Below, one piece after another: positions 53,240 through 63,264 of a stretch of 64,000 nucleotides of DNA; within the stretch, counting starts at the first letter, position 1; every line of letters starts with the position of its first letter. The translations under genes were made by a program, and so were the position numbers. This stretch comes from Paenibacillus allorhizosphaerae (lineage in GTDB: Bacteria > Bacillota > Bacilli > Paenibacillales > NBRC-103111), in the NCBI RefSeq assembly GCF_910594985.1, contig NZ_CAJVCE010000002.1, forward strand, positions 310,001-374,000. Reading direction: 5' to 3'. The notes under the pieces are model-generated. The model searched no databases. It was given only the letters and a program-made list of their open reading frames with translations, and had not been told where the DNA came from.

Positions 53240-54019
53240 ATGGATTGGCTGACGCAATATGTTCCAGGATTTCTGCTGTTTTTTTGTCGGATTGGCTCGT
53301 TTTTTATCATTTCACCTGTATTTTCGGCTCAAAACGTGCCGGGACCGTTTAAGATCGGGCTTGCGTTTTTCGTCTCGTTTATCGCTTATTTCGGGTTCGG
53401 GACAACCATGCCGGCCACGATGGATTCGCTCTATATTTTGGCGATTATACGGGAGCTGTTAGTCGGACTGTGCATCGGCTTTATCGCCTATATGTTTTTC
53501 ATGGTCGTGCAGATTGCAGGGGCATTCATCGATATTCAGATGGGTTTTGGCATCGCAAACGTGATCGATCCGATGACGGGTGCGCAAAGCCCGATTATCG
53601 GAAACTTTAAATATGTCATCGCGCTGCTGCTGTTTCTGTCGTTTAACGGACATCACTATTTGCTCGAAGGCATTATGCGAAGTTACGAGTGGATTCCGCT
53701 TGACAACGAACTGTTCGTTAAAAATAACAGCGGGCAATTATGGACATTTATGGAGAAAACATTCTCGAGTGTGTTTTATTTAAGCTTCCAGCTCTCTGCG
53801 CCGATCGTCGTCGCTTTGTTTTTGACCGATCTGGGCCTCGGCTTGCTGGCGCGGGTCGCACCGCAATTTAATATTTTCGTGGTCGGAGTTCCGATCAAGA
53901 TCATTGTCGGGTTTTTGTTGCTGCTTTTGCTGTTTCCCGGCTATGAATTGATTTTCAAAGATTTGTTCGCTTCGATGATCGATTCGATCGGGAAGTTTTT
54001 CGGATTGTTCAGAACGTAG
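53240..54019 (+). CDS. fliR: Flagellar export gate protein FliR
   Basis: FliR is the third gate subunit. The 259-residue polytopic protein starts MDWLTQYVPGFLLFFCRIGSFF. It includes FIDIQMGFGIANVIDPMTGAQSPIIG and a hydrophobic C-terminal half (VPIKIIVGFLLLLLLFPGYE). The ribosome binding site (TAGGTAGTGGG) is modest. flhB follows after 15 bp. Confidence 0.95.
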   Translation: MDWLTQYVPGFLLFFCRIGSFFIISPVFSAQNVPGPFKIGLAFFVSFIAYFGFGTTMPATMDSLYILAIIRELLVGLCIGFIAYMFFMVVQIAGAFIDIQMGFGIANVIDPMTGAQSPIIGNFKYVIALLLFLSFNGHHYLLEGIMRSYEWIPLDNELFVKNNSGQLWTFMEKTFSSVFYLSFQLSAPIVVALFLTDLGLGLLARVAPQFNIFVVGVPIKIIVGFLLLLLLFPGYELIFKDLFASMIDSIGKFFGLFRT

Positions 54020-54034
54020 AACGGAGGAACGGCT

Positions 54035-55120
54035 GTGTCGTCTTTTCGCTTACAACTTGATCTGCAGCTGTTTTCCGGTGAAAAAACGGAACCCGCCACG
54101 CCGAAGAAACGTCAAGAGGCCAGAAAAAAAGGTCAAGTGGCGAAAAGCATGGAACTGCCTGCGGCCTTCATCTTGTTTTTCTCTTTCCTATCGTTCTATT
54201 TGCTCGGCGGATTTATGAAAGAAAGGCTGGTAACGCTCTTTCAATCGATCTTTTACAATTTCTTGACGCTCCATATATCGATGAGTAACGTGATGGTGCT
54301 GTTCGAGAACGTTTCGGTGCAGATGCTATTGATTATGGGACCGATTTTTCTCATTTCCATCGTCATTGCAGTGCTCGGCAACTACTTGCAAATCGGATTT
54401 CTGATGACCGGCGATCCGCTGATGATGAAGTTCAGCAAGATCAATCCGCTGGAAGGCGCGAAGAAGCTGTTTTCATTAAGAGCGCTGGTCGATTTCCTGA
54501 AATCGGTATTGAAGATGACGATTATCGGCGTAGTCGTGTATCAGATGCTGTGGGGCGAGAAAGAACACATTATGCAGCTCGCGCGTCTGCCGCTTGAAGA
54601 AATAATGATTTATGCTTCGTCCGTTACGCTGCAGCTCGGAATCAAAATCGGCTTCATCCTGATTGTGATGGCGATTTTGGACTATATTTACCAGAAATAC
54701 GAGCATGAAAAAAGCTTGAAGATGTCCAAACAGGACATTAAAGATGAATACAAGAAGTCGGAAGGGGACCCGCTCGTAAAAGGGAAAATCCGTGAGAAAC
54801 AGCGACGGATGGCACTGCAGCGCATGATGGCGGAAGTGCCGAAAGCGGACGTGGTCATCACCAACCCGACGCACTTCGCCGTTGCCATCCAGTACGATGC
54901 CGGCAAAATGCAAGCCCCGACGGTCATTGCCAAAGGGACCGATTACATTGCGCTCAAAATAAAGCAGGTTGCCAAAGATAACGGCATTATAACGATGGAA
55001 AATAAACCGCTGGCCCGAGCCCTGTATGCTCAAGTAGAGATCGGCGAGTCGATTCCGGCTGACATGTTCCAGGCGGTGGCCGAGGTATTAGCATATGTGT
55101 ACCAAGTGAAAGGCAAATAA
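54035..55120 (+). CDS. flhB: Flagellar export switch protein FlhB
   Basis: FlhB switches export from hook to filament substrates after FliK contact. The 361-residue product has the N-terminal FSGEKTEPATPKKRQEARKKGQVAKS and four membrane segments. The autocleavage motif NPTH is at residues 277-280. The C-terminal domain (FAVAIQYDAGKMQAPTVIAKG) is the part that ylqH resembles. GTG start at 54035 follows ACGGAGGAAC. Confidence 0.96.
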   Translation: MSSFRLQLDLQLFSGEKTEPATPKKRQEARKKGQVAKSMELPAAFILFFSFLSFYLLGGFMKERLVTLFQSIFYNFLTLHISMSNVMVLFENVSVQMLLIMGPIFLISIVIAVLGNYLQIGFLMTGDPLMMKFSKINPLEGAKKLFSLRALVDFLKSVLKMTIIGVVVYQMLWGEKEHIMQLARLPLEEIMIYASSVTLQLGIKIGFILIVMAILDYIYQKYEHEKSLKMSKQDIKDEYKKSEGDPLVKGKIREKQRRMALQRMMAEVPKADVVITNPTHFAVAIQYDAGKMQAPTVIAKGTDYIALKIKQVAKDNGIITMENKPLARALYAQVEIGESIPADMFQAVAEVLAYVYQVKGK

Positions 55121-55147
55121 AAATTCGTCAAGAAAGGGGGCATCGGC

Positions 55148-57181
55148 ATGAAAGCGAAAGATTTGGTCGTGCTGATCGGTATTATCGGTATTGTGCTCAT
55201 GATGGTCGTTCCGCTGCCGATTTGGCTGCTGGATGTCCTTTTGATCATCAATATATCGATTGCGCTCATGATTATTTTGGTCGGGATGAATACGCAGGAC
55301 GCGCTGCAGTTTTCCATCTTTCCGTCGCTGCTGCTTATTACCACGTTGTTTCGCCTGGCACTTAACGTTTCAACGACAAGAAACATACTTGCCAATGCGG
55401 ATGCCGGTAATGTGGTCAAAACCTTTGGTTCCTTCGTAGCCCAGGGCAACATCGTCGTCGGCTTTGTTGTCTTTATTATTCTGGTTTTGGTACAGTTTAT
55501 CGTCATTACCAAAGGTTCTGAGCGCGTTGCCGAAGTGGCGGCAAGGTTTACGCTCGATGCGATGCCAGGTAAGCAGATGGCGATCGATGCCGACTTGAAC
55601 GCGGGGCTCATCAACGAGCATCAAGCAAAAGAACGGCGGGAAAAAATCGCCCGGGAAGCGGATTTTTACGGTGCAATGGACGGTGCGAGCAAGTTCGTAA
55701 AAGGCGATGCGATCGCCGGTATCATCATGCTGCTCATTAATATTTTGGGCGGACTCGTGATCGGGATGGCGATGAAAGGCATGTCGCTAAGCGAAGCAGG
55801 GAAGCTTTATTCGATCCTTACGATCGGCGACGGGCTTGTCAGCCAAATCCCGGCGCTTCTCATTTCTACGGCCGCAGGCATCATCGTCACGAGAGCGGCA
55901 TCCGAAGGGAATCTGGCATCGGATTTGACTTCGCAAATTTTCTTGTATCCGAAGCTGCTGTATATTGTGGCCGGTACGATTGCCGCCCTCGGCATATTTA
56001 CGCCGATCCATTTTTACACGACGTTTCCGATTGCCGGTTTGTTGGTTTTTGCTTCTATTAAAATGCAGCAGACGATGGCCCGCAGGCAAGAGCAGGAAGT
56101 TCAGCTTGAGGAAGAACAGCAGATCGAAGAAGTGCGCAGCCCCGAGAGTGTCATCAGCCTGCTGCAGGTGGACCCGATCGAGTTCGAATTCGGTTACGGC
56201 CTCATACCCCTCGCGGATACGCAGCAGGGCGGCGATTTACTGGACCGCATCATTCTCATTCGCCGACAGTGCGCGCTAGAGCTGGGCATTGTCGTTCCGG
56301 TCATTCGGATTCGCGACAACATTCAGCTGCGGCCCAACGAATATGTGATCAAGATTAAAGGGAATACCGTTGCCCGCGGCGACTTGCTGCTCAATCATTA
56401 CCTCGCCATGAGTCCAGGCATCGAAGATGAATCCGTTACGGGGATCGATACGATGGAACCGGCATTCGGCTTGCCTGCGCTATGGATTGACGAAGCGACG
56501 AAGGAACGGGCGGAGCTGTCGGGCTATACCGTGGTGGATCCGCCGTCGGTCGTGGCCACGCATTTGACCGAGGTCATCAAGAAGCATGCGCATGAGCTGC
56601 TCGGCCGTCAGGAAACGAAGTCGCTTATCGAGAATGTCAAAGAAAATTATCCGGCGCTCGTGGACGATCTTATCCCAAGCATTCTCTCGACCGGCGACGT
56701 ACAGAAAGTGCTGGTCAAGCTGCTGAAGGAAAAAATTTCCGTTCGCGATCTCGTGACCATTTTGGAGACGCTGGCGGATTACGGAACATATACGAAAGAT
56801 CCGGAAATATTGACCGAGTATGTCCGGCAGGCGCTCTCCCGGCAAATTACGCAGCAGTTCACGACCAGCGGCGACTCGCTTAAAGTTATTACCGTCGGTC
56901 CTACGCTGGAGAAAAAAATCGCCGAGTCGGTTCAACAGTCGGATCAGGGGAGTTACTTGGCGCTTGATCCTAGTTCCACACAGCTTATTTATCAGAAGAT
57001 TACCGATCAGGTAACAAAGCTTTTGCAGGCGGGACAGCAGCCGGTTGTGCTGACTTCGCCGACAATCCGCATGTATTTGAGGCAGCTGATGGAACGGACC
57101 ATGCAGGATATTCCGGTGTTGTCCTACAGCGAGCTGGAGCCGAATGTCGAAATCCAAAGCATGGGGGTTGTTAATATATGA
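55148..57181 (+). CDS. flhA: Flagellar export protein FlhA
   Basis: FlhA is the large export-gate subunit that docks chaperone-substrate complexes. The 677-residue product has eight N-terminal membrane segments (to about residue 310). FHIPEP-type signature residues include TLFRLALNVSTTRNIL and RVAEVAARFTLDAMPGKQMAIDADLNAG. A four-part cytoplasmic domain runs to the end. The ATG follows AAAGGGGGC. It overlaps flhF by 4 bp (ATGA). Confidence 0.97.
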   Translation: MKAKDLVVLIGIIGIVLMMVVPLPIWLLDVLLIINISIALMIILVGMNTQDALQFSIFPSLLLITTLFRLALNVSTTRNILANADAGNVVKTFGSFVAQGNIVVGFVVFIILVLVQFIVITKGSERVAEVAARFTLDAMPGKQMAIDADLNAGLINEHQAKERREKIAREADFYGAMDGASKFVKGDAIAGIIMLLINILGGLVIGMAMKGMSLSEAGKLYSILTIGDGLVSQIPALLISTAAGIIVTRAASEGNLASDLTSQIFLYPKLLYIVAGTIAALGIFTPIHFYTTFPIAGLLVFASIKMQQTMARRQEQEVQLEEEQQIEEVRSPESVISLLQVDPIEFEFGYGLIPLADTQQGGDLLDRIILIRRQCALELGIVVPVIRIRDNIQLRPNEYVIKIKGNTVARGDLLLNHYLAMSPGIEDESVTGIDTMEPAFGLPALWIDEATKERAELSGYTVVDPPSVVATHLTEVIKKHAHELLGRQETKSLIENVKENYPALVDDLIPSILSTGDVQKVLVKLLKEKISVRDLVTILETLADYGTYTKDPEILTEYVRQALSRQITQQFTTSGDSLKVITVGPTLEKKIAESVQQSDQGSYLALDPSSTQLIYQKITDQVTKLLQAGQQPVVLTSPTIRMYLRQLMERTMQDIPVLSYSELEPNVEIQSMGVVNI

Positions 57182-58554
57182 GAGTGAAGCGGTATGTTGT
57201 AGACTCGATGCCGGATGCCCTTCAAAAAATAAGAACGGATTTGGGTAAAGACGCGGTCATCTTAAATACGAAAGAAATACGTTCGGGCGGATTTCTCGGA
57301 TTATTCGCCAAAAAGAAAATCGAGGTGATCGCCGCAACGGATACCGCCGCCTCCGGAGGTGCGCCGGCGCCGATGAAACCGACGACCGCGCCTACCAAGC
57401 CGGCGACACCGGTCATGACGACCGCGCCGCAAACATCCAGACAAACGGCGGCATCGGCATACGGCATGCACCGTGAAGACAGAGCGGCGCTAGCTTTTCC
57501 GGAAGTGCCTGATGTTTTACCGCCGGCAACGACACCGATACCGACGCCAGCTCCGGTTATGGCGCATGCGGCTGCTCCTGCGGCGGAACAGCCTTTTTTG
57601 CGGCAGGCTGCCGTACCGGTAAAGACAGGCGCCGTTGCCGTAAAAGAACAAAGAAACGGAATGCCGCCGGGCAGAGAAGATTTGCTGCTTGAGGAAATCA
57701 AGCAAATGAAACAAATGATGCAGCGGCTGTCCGTTTCCCAAGCGGCGGAGCCTTCCGCAGACCCGGCGTTGATGCTGATCGAACGAAGATTGATCGATCA
57801 GGAAGTTGATCGGGACTATGTTGCGCACCTGTTGTCCGCTGCCGCGGAAGAAGCCCGATCGGAGGACGTGCCACTCACCGCCGAATTTGTAGTGCAATCG
57901 GTACGGCGCCAGCTGCTTGAGCTTCTGCAGCCGAGAGGGAAGAAAACGATCGCGCCGGACACGCGTGTCGCTCACTTTGTCGGTCCGACCGGCGTCGGGA
58001 AGACGACAACGATCGCCAAGCTCGCGGCCGAACAGGTGTTGAAGCATCGCCGCAAAGTCGGCTTCATTACGTCCGACACGTACCGTATCGCAGCCGTCGA
58101 GCAGCTCAAAACGTACGGCACGATTCTAAACGTGCCGCTGGAGGTCGTCTTCTCGCCGCTCGATTTGAATCAAGCGTTTGAGCGGCTCAAGGATTGCGAT
58201 TTGATTTTCATGGATACGGCCGGAAGAAACTTTCGTAACGAAATGTACGTATCCGAGCTGAACGCGCTGCTGCAATCCGGCGGGAAGAGCGAGACGTTCC
58301 TTGTTCTAAGCATGACGACCAAATATAAAGATATGAGTGCCATTACGAACAATTTCAGCAATTTCAAGTTGGACAAAGTATTGTTCACGAAGATGGACGA
58401 GACCGAGTCTTATGGCGCTATCGTAAATTTGATTCGGGATTACGGCTTGCTAACCTCTTATGTCACCGACGGACAAAATGTACCGGATGACATTGTGGAG
58501 CTGAATGAAGAACAAATCATCGATTTGATTTTGGAGGATATCACCCATGAATGA
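57178..58554 (+). CDS. flhF: Flagellar SRP-type GTPase FlhF
   Basis: FlhF is the third SRP-family GTPase of this window and helps set flagellar number and placement. The 458-residue product starts MRVKRYVVDSMPDALQKIRTDLG, with a variable Ala/Pro/Thr-rich basic region (about 60-170). The NG part follows with [15 protein letters not shown] (about residue 269), TSDTYRIAAVEQLKTY, DTAGRNF and FTKMDETESYG. It starts within the flhA stop and overlaps flhG by 8 bp. Confidence 0.95.
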   Translation: MRVKRYVVDSMPDALQKIRTDLGKDAVILNTKEIRSGGFLGLFAKKKIEVIAATDTAASGGAPAPMKPTTAPTKPATPVMTTAPQTSRQTAASAYGMHREDRAALAFPEVPDVLPPATTPIPTPAPVMAHAAAPAAEQPFLRQAAVPVKTGAVAVKEQRNGMPPGREDLLLEEIKQMKQMMQRLSVSQAAEPSADPALMLIERRLIDQEVDRDYVAHLLSAAAEEARSEDVPLTAEFVVQSVRRQLLELLQPRGKKTIAPDTRVAHFVGPTGVGKTTTIAKLAAEQVLKHRRKVGFITSDTYRIAAVEQLKTYGTILNVPLEVVFSPLDLNQAFERLKDCDLIFMDTAGRNFRNEMYVSELNALLQSGGKSETFLVLSMTTKYKDMSAITNNFSNFKLDKVLFTKMDETESYGAIVNLIRDYGLLTSYVTDGQNVPDDIVELNEEQIIDLILEDITHE

Positions 58555-59419
58555 TCAGGCACAAGGACTTCGAAATCTGATCAGTAACCGAACTGCAGAG
58601 CCGCTCAAATCGACTAGGATCATCACCGTAACCAGCGGTAAGGGGGGAGTCGGCAAATCCAACTTTACGCTCAACTTTGCGCTGACGCTGCAAAAAAAAG
58701 GGTTCAAGGTACTCGTGTTTGATGCGGATATCGGGCTCGCCAACATCGATGTACTGATGGGCATGCCCACGAAATACAACTTGTACCATTTGTTAAAAAA
58801 AGAAAAGACGATATGGGAAATCGTTCAGAACGGTCCGGAAGGGTTGCAGTTTATCGCCGGAGGCTCCGGGTTTCAGGACCTGATTCGGTTGACCGAGGAA
58901 CAGCTCGATTATTTCGCCGATCAAGTCGGCCAGTTAAACGGACATGTCGATTATATTATTTTCGATACGGGCGCAGGGCTTTCCAAGGAGACGCTGAAAT
59001 TCATTTTGGCCGCGCAGGAAACGATCGTCGTCACGACACCGGAGCCGACCTCGATTACGGATGCCTATGCGATTATCAAGATGGTACATGCCATGGATCA
59101 TCAAATTCCGTTTCGCCTCGTCGTCAACCGCGTAGCGGATCGGCGGGAAGGTAGGCAGACGGCCGAAAAAATCAGCATGGTCGCCAAACGGTTTTTGCAG
59201 CTGGATATTCCGACGCTCGGTTATGTTACGGATGACCGAAACGTATCCAAAGCGGTGAAAAAGCAAGTGCCTTTTACCATTGCATATCCATCCAGCGAAG
59301 CTTCGAGATCGATCGATGAGCTGACGGACGATTTCATTGCGAAACAGCTGCCGGACGAAACGCAAAACGGCGCGGTGAAAGGCTTCTTGAACAAAATGAT
59401 GAAGTTTCTCAAACCATGA
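58547..59419 (+). CDS. flhG: MinD-like ATPase FlhG (YlxH)
   Basis: FlhG is a ParA/MinD-type ATPase that controls flagellar number with FlhF. The 290-residue product has the N-terminal DQAQGLRNL motif known to activate FlhF, the deviant Walker A SGKGGVGKSNFTLN, VFDADIGLANIDVLMG and a C-terminal segment for membrane binding (GFLNKMMKFLKP). It overlaps the flhF end, so the pair is translationally coupled. Confidence 0.95.
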   Translation: MNDQAQGLRNLISNRTAEPLKSTRIITVTSGKGGVGKSNFTLNFALTLQKKGFKVLVFDADIGLANIDVLMGMPTKYNLYHLLKKEKTIWEIVQNGPEGLQFIAGGSGFQDLIRLTEEQLDYFADQVGQLNGHVDYIIFDTGAGLSKETLKFILAAQETIVVTTPEPTSITDAYAIIKMVHAMDHQIPFRLVVNRVADRREGRQTAEKISMVAKRFLQLDIPTLGYVTDDRNVSKAVKKQVPFTIAYPSSEASRSIDELTDDFIAKQLPDETQNGAVKGFLNKMMKFLKP

Positions 59420-59467
59420 GTTCCGAACGCTAGCCGGAAATTTCAACAACAAAGAGGAGTGATTGCG

Positions 59468-60562
59468 ATGCAGCCCTTTGACGTGCTGGTAGTGGACGAC
59501 TCGGTGTTCATGAGGAAGATCATATTCGATCTCATTTCGGAAGATCCTGGCTTTCGGGTAGTGGGTACGGCTAAGAACGGCAAAGAAGGCGTTGAAATGG
59601 CGAAGCGGCTCAAGCCGCACGTCATGACGATGGATATCGAAATGCCGGAAATGAATGGACTGGATGCCCTGCGCGTCATTATGAAAGAACACCCGGTCCC
59701 TGTCATTATGCTCAGCAGCTTAACGCAGGAAGGAGCGCAAGAGACAATCAAAGCGCTGGAGCTTGGCGCTATCGATTTTGTCGGGAAGCCATCCGGTTCG
59801 ATCTCGCTTGATCTTTACAAAGTGAAGCGGCTTCTTCTGGAAAAGCTTCATATTGCGGTCAAAACGAAAGTAAGCCATTTTACAAGTCCAGTCCCGACCG
59901 CTCCAAAGGTAATGCAAAAGCCGAAGTTGATGCCGAGAGGGAACGCGGAGACCCCCCGGCGGGATCGGCAAACGGGATTCGAACATTTGATCGCTATCGG
60001 CACGTCCACGGGCGGTCCGCGGGCGCTTCATCAAGTGCTCTCCGGTTTTCCGGAGCATTTTCCAGCGCCGGTGGTGATCGTACAGCATATGCCTCCCAAT
60101 TTCACCAAATCGTTGTCGCAACGGTTGGACTCGATCTCCAATCTGCGGGTGGTGGAGGCTGAGAACGGCATGAGTCTTGAGGCGGGAACGGCTTATGTCG
60201 CTCCTGGGGGATACCATATGTGCATCGCTCGCAACGGGGCGCGTGCATACCGGATTCATTTGACCAAAGAAGATCCGCGCGGAGGCCATCGTCCTTCCGT
60301 CGATGTCATGTTCGAGTCGCTGCTTCCGCTTAAGGAGTTGAAGCGCCACGCCGTGCTGATGACCGGTATGGGCTCGGACGGAGCCAAAGGGATGCTGGCG
60401 CTGAAACAAGCCGGCGCCGTGACGACCATTGCCGAAGCGGAGAATACTTGTATCGTGTACGGGATGCCCCGGGCGGCCGTCGAATTGAAGTGCGTCACGC
60501 ATATTTTGCCGCAGCATGAAATATGCGGTCATCTGGTACAAACCGTTATCCCTTCATCCTAG
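59468..60562 (+). CDS. cheB: Chemotaxis methylesterase CheB
   Basis: CheB removes methyl groups from chemoreceptors when phosphorylated. The 364-residue product has a receiver domain (VVDDSVFMRK, phosphorylation Asp56 in MDIEMPEM), a linker (about 135-165), and a C-terminal esterase with catalytic Ser in GTSTGGPRAL, His in IVQHMPP and Asp in TGMGSDGAKGM. ATG at 59468 follows AAAGAGGAGTG; an upstream GTG at 59459 overlaps that site. cheR is not in this window. Confidence 0.95.
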   Translation: MQPFDVLVVDDSVFMRKIIFDLISEDPGFRVVGTAKNGKEGVEMAKRLKPHVMTMDIEMPEMNGLDALRVIMKEHPVPVIMLSSLTQEGAQETIKALELGAIDFVGKPSGSISLDLYKVKRLLLEKLHIAVKTKVSHFTSPVPTAPKVMQKPKLMPRGNAETPRRDRQTGFEHLIAIGTSTGGPRALHQVLSGFPEHFPAPVVIVQHMPPNFTKSLSQRLDSISNLRVVEAENGMSLEAGTAYVAPGGYHMCIARNGARAYRIHLTKEDPRGGHRPSVDVMFESLLPLKELKRHAVLMTGMGSDGAKGMLALKQAGAVTTIAEAENTCIVYGMPRAAVELKCVTHILPQHEICGHLVQTVIPSS

Positions 60563-60622
60563 CAGCGCCGATGTTAAAGCCGGCATCCGCTGGGAGCTTG
60601 CAATTATGAATTCGATCTTCAT

Positions 60623-60649
60623 CGAAAAGCTCCGGATACGGACTTTTCG
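60623..60649 (+). terminator. Hairpin between cheB and cheA
   Basis: CGAAAAGCTCCG (60623-60634) pairs with CGGACTTTTCG (60639-60649) with one bulged C and a GATA loop. There is no T tract, so an mRNA processing or partial attenuation site is more likely than a full terminator. The rest of the 134 bp gap shows no gene. Confidence 0.4.
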
Positions 60650-60696
60650 CTAATCATACATACATGGCAACGATTATTGACGGAGGTGTGGGATAT

Positions 60697-62751
60697 ATGG
60701 AAATGAATCAATACCTGTCGATGTTCATAGATGAGTCCAGAGATCATCTGCAGGCGATGAACGAGCATCTGCTCGGGCTGGAGAACAGTCCGGAAGACAT
60801 TGCCATCGTTCAAAATATTTTCCGTTCGGCGCATACGCTGAAAGGGATGTCCGCAACGATGGGCTTTGAGGATTTGGCTTCGCTAACGCATGAAATGGAA
60901 AATGTGCTTGACCTCGTACGCAATCATAAATTGGCAATGGATTCATTTATTTTCGACTGCTTGTTCAAAAGTTTGGATGCGCTTGAATCGATGGTCGAAG
61001 ACATTATCCAAGGCGGTACCGGGCAGGCGGATGTCACCGAGATCGTCGCCGCGCTTAAGTCCGTCGTTTCCGGAGATTATGCGAAGGGCGGACAAGCGGC
61101 TGCAGGGAGTAAGGCATCGGCAGCCGGGTCCACTTCCAACAACGGAGCCGAGCTGGATGAATTTCAATTTTCGATTCTCAAGCAAACGATCGAAGCCGGT
61201 ATGATGGCGTTGCGAATCGGCGTAACGGTGCGGGAAGATTGCGTATTGAAAGCCGCGCGCGCCTATATGGTATTCAATGTGCTGGAACAGAACGGAGAAG
61301 TCATCAAATCGAATCCTGCGGTAGAAGATATCGAGCAGGAAAAATTCGACCGGTTCTTCACCGTATACTACGTTTCGCATACCGACACAGCAGAGCTGGA
61401 AAAACAACTGTCAAGCGTCTCGGAAATCGATCAGGTAGAGATTACCGTTCTGGATGAGGCAAAGCTGAGCGAATTGACCAAGCCGGTCGTCGCGGAAGCG
61501 AAGCCGTCCGGTGCATCCGCGCTGCAATCGGGCAAATCGGATGGCGGCAAAGCGCCTGAAGCGAAGAAGCCTGCAGCTTCCGGGGGCGCGCCGGTATCGA
61601 ACCGGACGATCCGCGTCGACATCGAGCGGCTCGATGCGCTGATGAACTTATTCAGCGAGCTGCTGATCGACCGGGTTCGCTTGGAGCAGCTTTCCAGCGA
61701 AATCCGCAGGAATGAACTGACGGAAACCGTGGAGCATATGGCGCGCGTCAGCAGCGATTTGCAGAACATTGTATTGAAACTGCGGATGGTTCCGATCGAC
61801 ACCGTATTTAACCGGTTCCCGAGAATGATTCGCGACGTAGCCAAATCATTGGATAAAAAAGTCGATTTGATTATTACCGGGGCCGACACGGAGCTGGACC
61901 GGACGGTCATCGATGAAATCGGAGATCCGCTCGTGCATCTTCTGCGCAATGCCGTCGACCACGGCGTCGAAAGGGCGGCAGAGCGGCTGAGTGCCGGCAA
62001 GCCCGAGACGGGGACGATCTATTTGCGCGCGTTTCACAGCGGCAATCACGTGTTTATCGAGATTGAGGAAGACGGCCGTGGAGTGAACCACGAGAAAGTG
62101 TTGAATAAAGCCATTCAGAACGGCGTTCTGACAAAAGAGCAGGCTTCCCGGATGACTGAGGCTGAAATCACGCAATTGATCTTCGCTTCGGGATTCAGCA
62201 CGGCTGATAAAATATCGGATATTTCCGGTCGCGGCGTCGGTTTGGATGTCGTGAAGACGAAAATCGAAAGCTTGGGCGGACATGTGGAAGTGACTTCCAA
62301 ATGGGGGAAAGGCTCCAAGTTTTCCGTTCAGCTTCCGCTGACGCTATCCATTATCTCCGCGATGCTGATTCGCCTGGCGGGAGAGAAATATGCGATTCCG
62401 CTGACGTCCATTGTGGAGACGATGGCGATTAGAAAAGATCAGCTTCGTACCGTTCACGGCAACGTGATGATAGAGTACCGCAATAGCGTCGTTCCGTTGA
62501 TCCCGCTCGCCAAACTATTCGACGTGCCCGGCAGCGGAGAAGGAGCGCAGGAAGAAGATATTCAGATCGTCATTATACGCAAGGGGGACAAGGTTGCCGC
62601 ATTGAAGGTTGATGAATTTATCGGGCAACAGGAAATCGTCCTGAAGTCGCTGGGCAAATATTTGACGGGGCTGTTTGCGATTTCCGGCGGCACCATATTG
62701 GGAGACGGACAAGTGGCGCTCATCATCGATACGAACGCCTTAATTAAATAG
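60697..62751 (+). CDS. cheA: Chemotaxis histidine kinase CheA
   Basis: CheA autophosphorylates under receptor control and phosphorylates CheY and CheB. The 684-residue product has the P1 domain with His46 in RSAHTLKGMSATMGF, a CheY-binding P2 (about 160-255), a P3 dimer region (VDIERLDALMNLFSELLIDR), a P4 kinase with HLLRNAVDHGVE and SGRGVGLDVVKTKIE, and a CheW-like P5. ATG at 60697 gives MEMNQYLSMFIDESRDH, like B. subtilis, after ACGGAGGTG. Confidence 0.96.
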   Translation: MEMNQYLSMFIDESRDHLQAMNEHLLGLENSPEDIAIVQNIFRSAHTLKGMSATMGFEDLASLTHEMENVLDLVRNHKLAMDSFIFDCLFKSLDALESMVEDIIQGGTGQADVTEIVAALKSVVSGDYAKGGQAAAGSKASAAGSTSNNGAELDEFQFSILKQTIEAGMMALRIGVTVREDCVLKAARAYMVFNVLEQNGEVIKSNPAVEDIEQEKFDRFFTVYYVSHTDTAELEKQLSSVSEIDQVEITVLDEAKLSELTKPVVAEAKPSGASALQSGKSDGGKAPEAKKPAASGGAPVSNRTIRVDIERLDALMNLFSELLIDRVRLEQLSSEIRRNELTETVEHMARVSSDLQNIVLKLRMVPIDTVFNRFPRMIRDVAKSLDKKVDLIITGADTELDRTVIDEIGDPLVHLLRNAVDHGVERAAERLSAGKPETGTIYLRAFHSGNHVFIEIEEDGRGVNHEKVLNKAIQNGVLTKEQASRMTEAEITQLIFASGFSTADKISDISGRGVGLDVVKTKIESLGGHVEVTSKWGKGSKFSVQLPLTLSIISAMLIRLAGEKYAIPLTSIVETMAIRKDQLRTVHGNVMIEYRNSVVPLIPLAKLFDVPGSGEGAQEEDIQIVIIRKGDKVAALKVDEFIGQQEIVLKSLGKYLTGLFAISGGTILGDGQVALIIDTNALIK

Positions 62752-62797
62752 CTGCCTTAACCGGCGCATCGTACGATAACCTATAGGAGGCTAAACC

Positions 62798-63259
62798 ATG
62801 GGACAAGAACTGAAAGTGATCGTGTTCGCTTTAGCGCATGAAGAATACGGGGTAGAGGTGGATAGCGTCAAAACGATTGAACGCATGCTGCCGATGACGC
62901 GCGTGCCGAAAACTCCCGCATTTGTGAAAGGTGTCATTAATTTACGCGGCGTCGTAACGCCGGTCATCGATTTGCGGGGACGGTTCAGCCTGCCCGAAAC
63001 CGATTATACCGAAAATACCCGGGTCATTATTGTGGCCGTAGGCGACATCGAAGTAGGGCTCATCGTCGATTCCGCGAACGACGTGATCGACGTCGATACG
63101 GATACGATTGAAGATCCGCCGGAAATTGTCGGCGGCATTAAAGCCAAATATTTGCGAGGCATCGCCAAAGTAGGCGACAACCGCCTGCTCGTTTTACTTA
63201 ATCTGCAGGAAGTGCTGAATAAGAGCGAAATCGTTCAATTAGAGCAAATTGAGGGGTAA
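62798..63259 (+). CDS. cheW: Chemotaxis coupling protein CheW
   Basis: CheW links receptors to CheA. The 153-residue SH3-like protein has EYGVEVDSVKTIERMLPMTRVPK, FVKGVINLRGVVTPVIDLRGRF and GLIVDSANDVIDVD. The ATG follows ATAGGAGGC. It lies 46 bp after cheA and 5 bp before cheC. Confidence 0.97.
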   Translation: MGQELKVIVFALAHEEYGVEVDSVKTIERMLPMTRVPKTPAFVKGVINLRGVVTPVIDLRGRFSLPETDYTENTRVIIVAVGDIEVGLIVDSANDVIDVDTDTIEDPPEIVGGIKAKYLRGIAKVGDNRLLVLLNLQEVLNKSEIVQLEQIEG

Positions 63260-63264
63260 CATTT

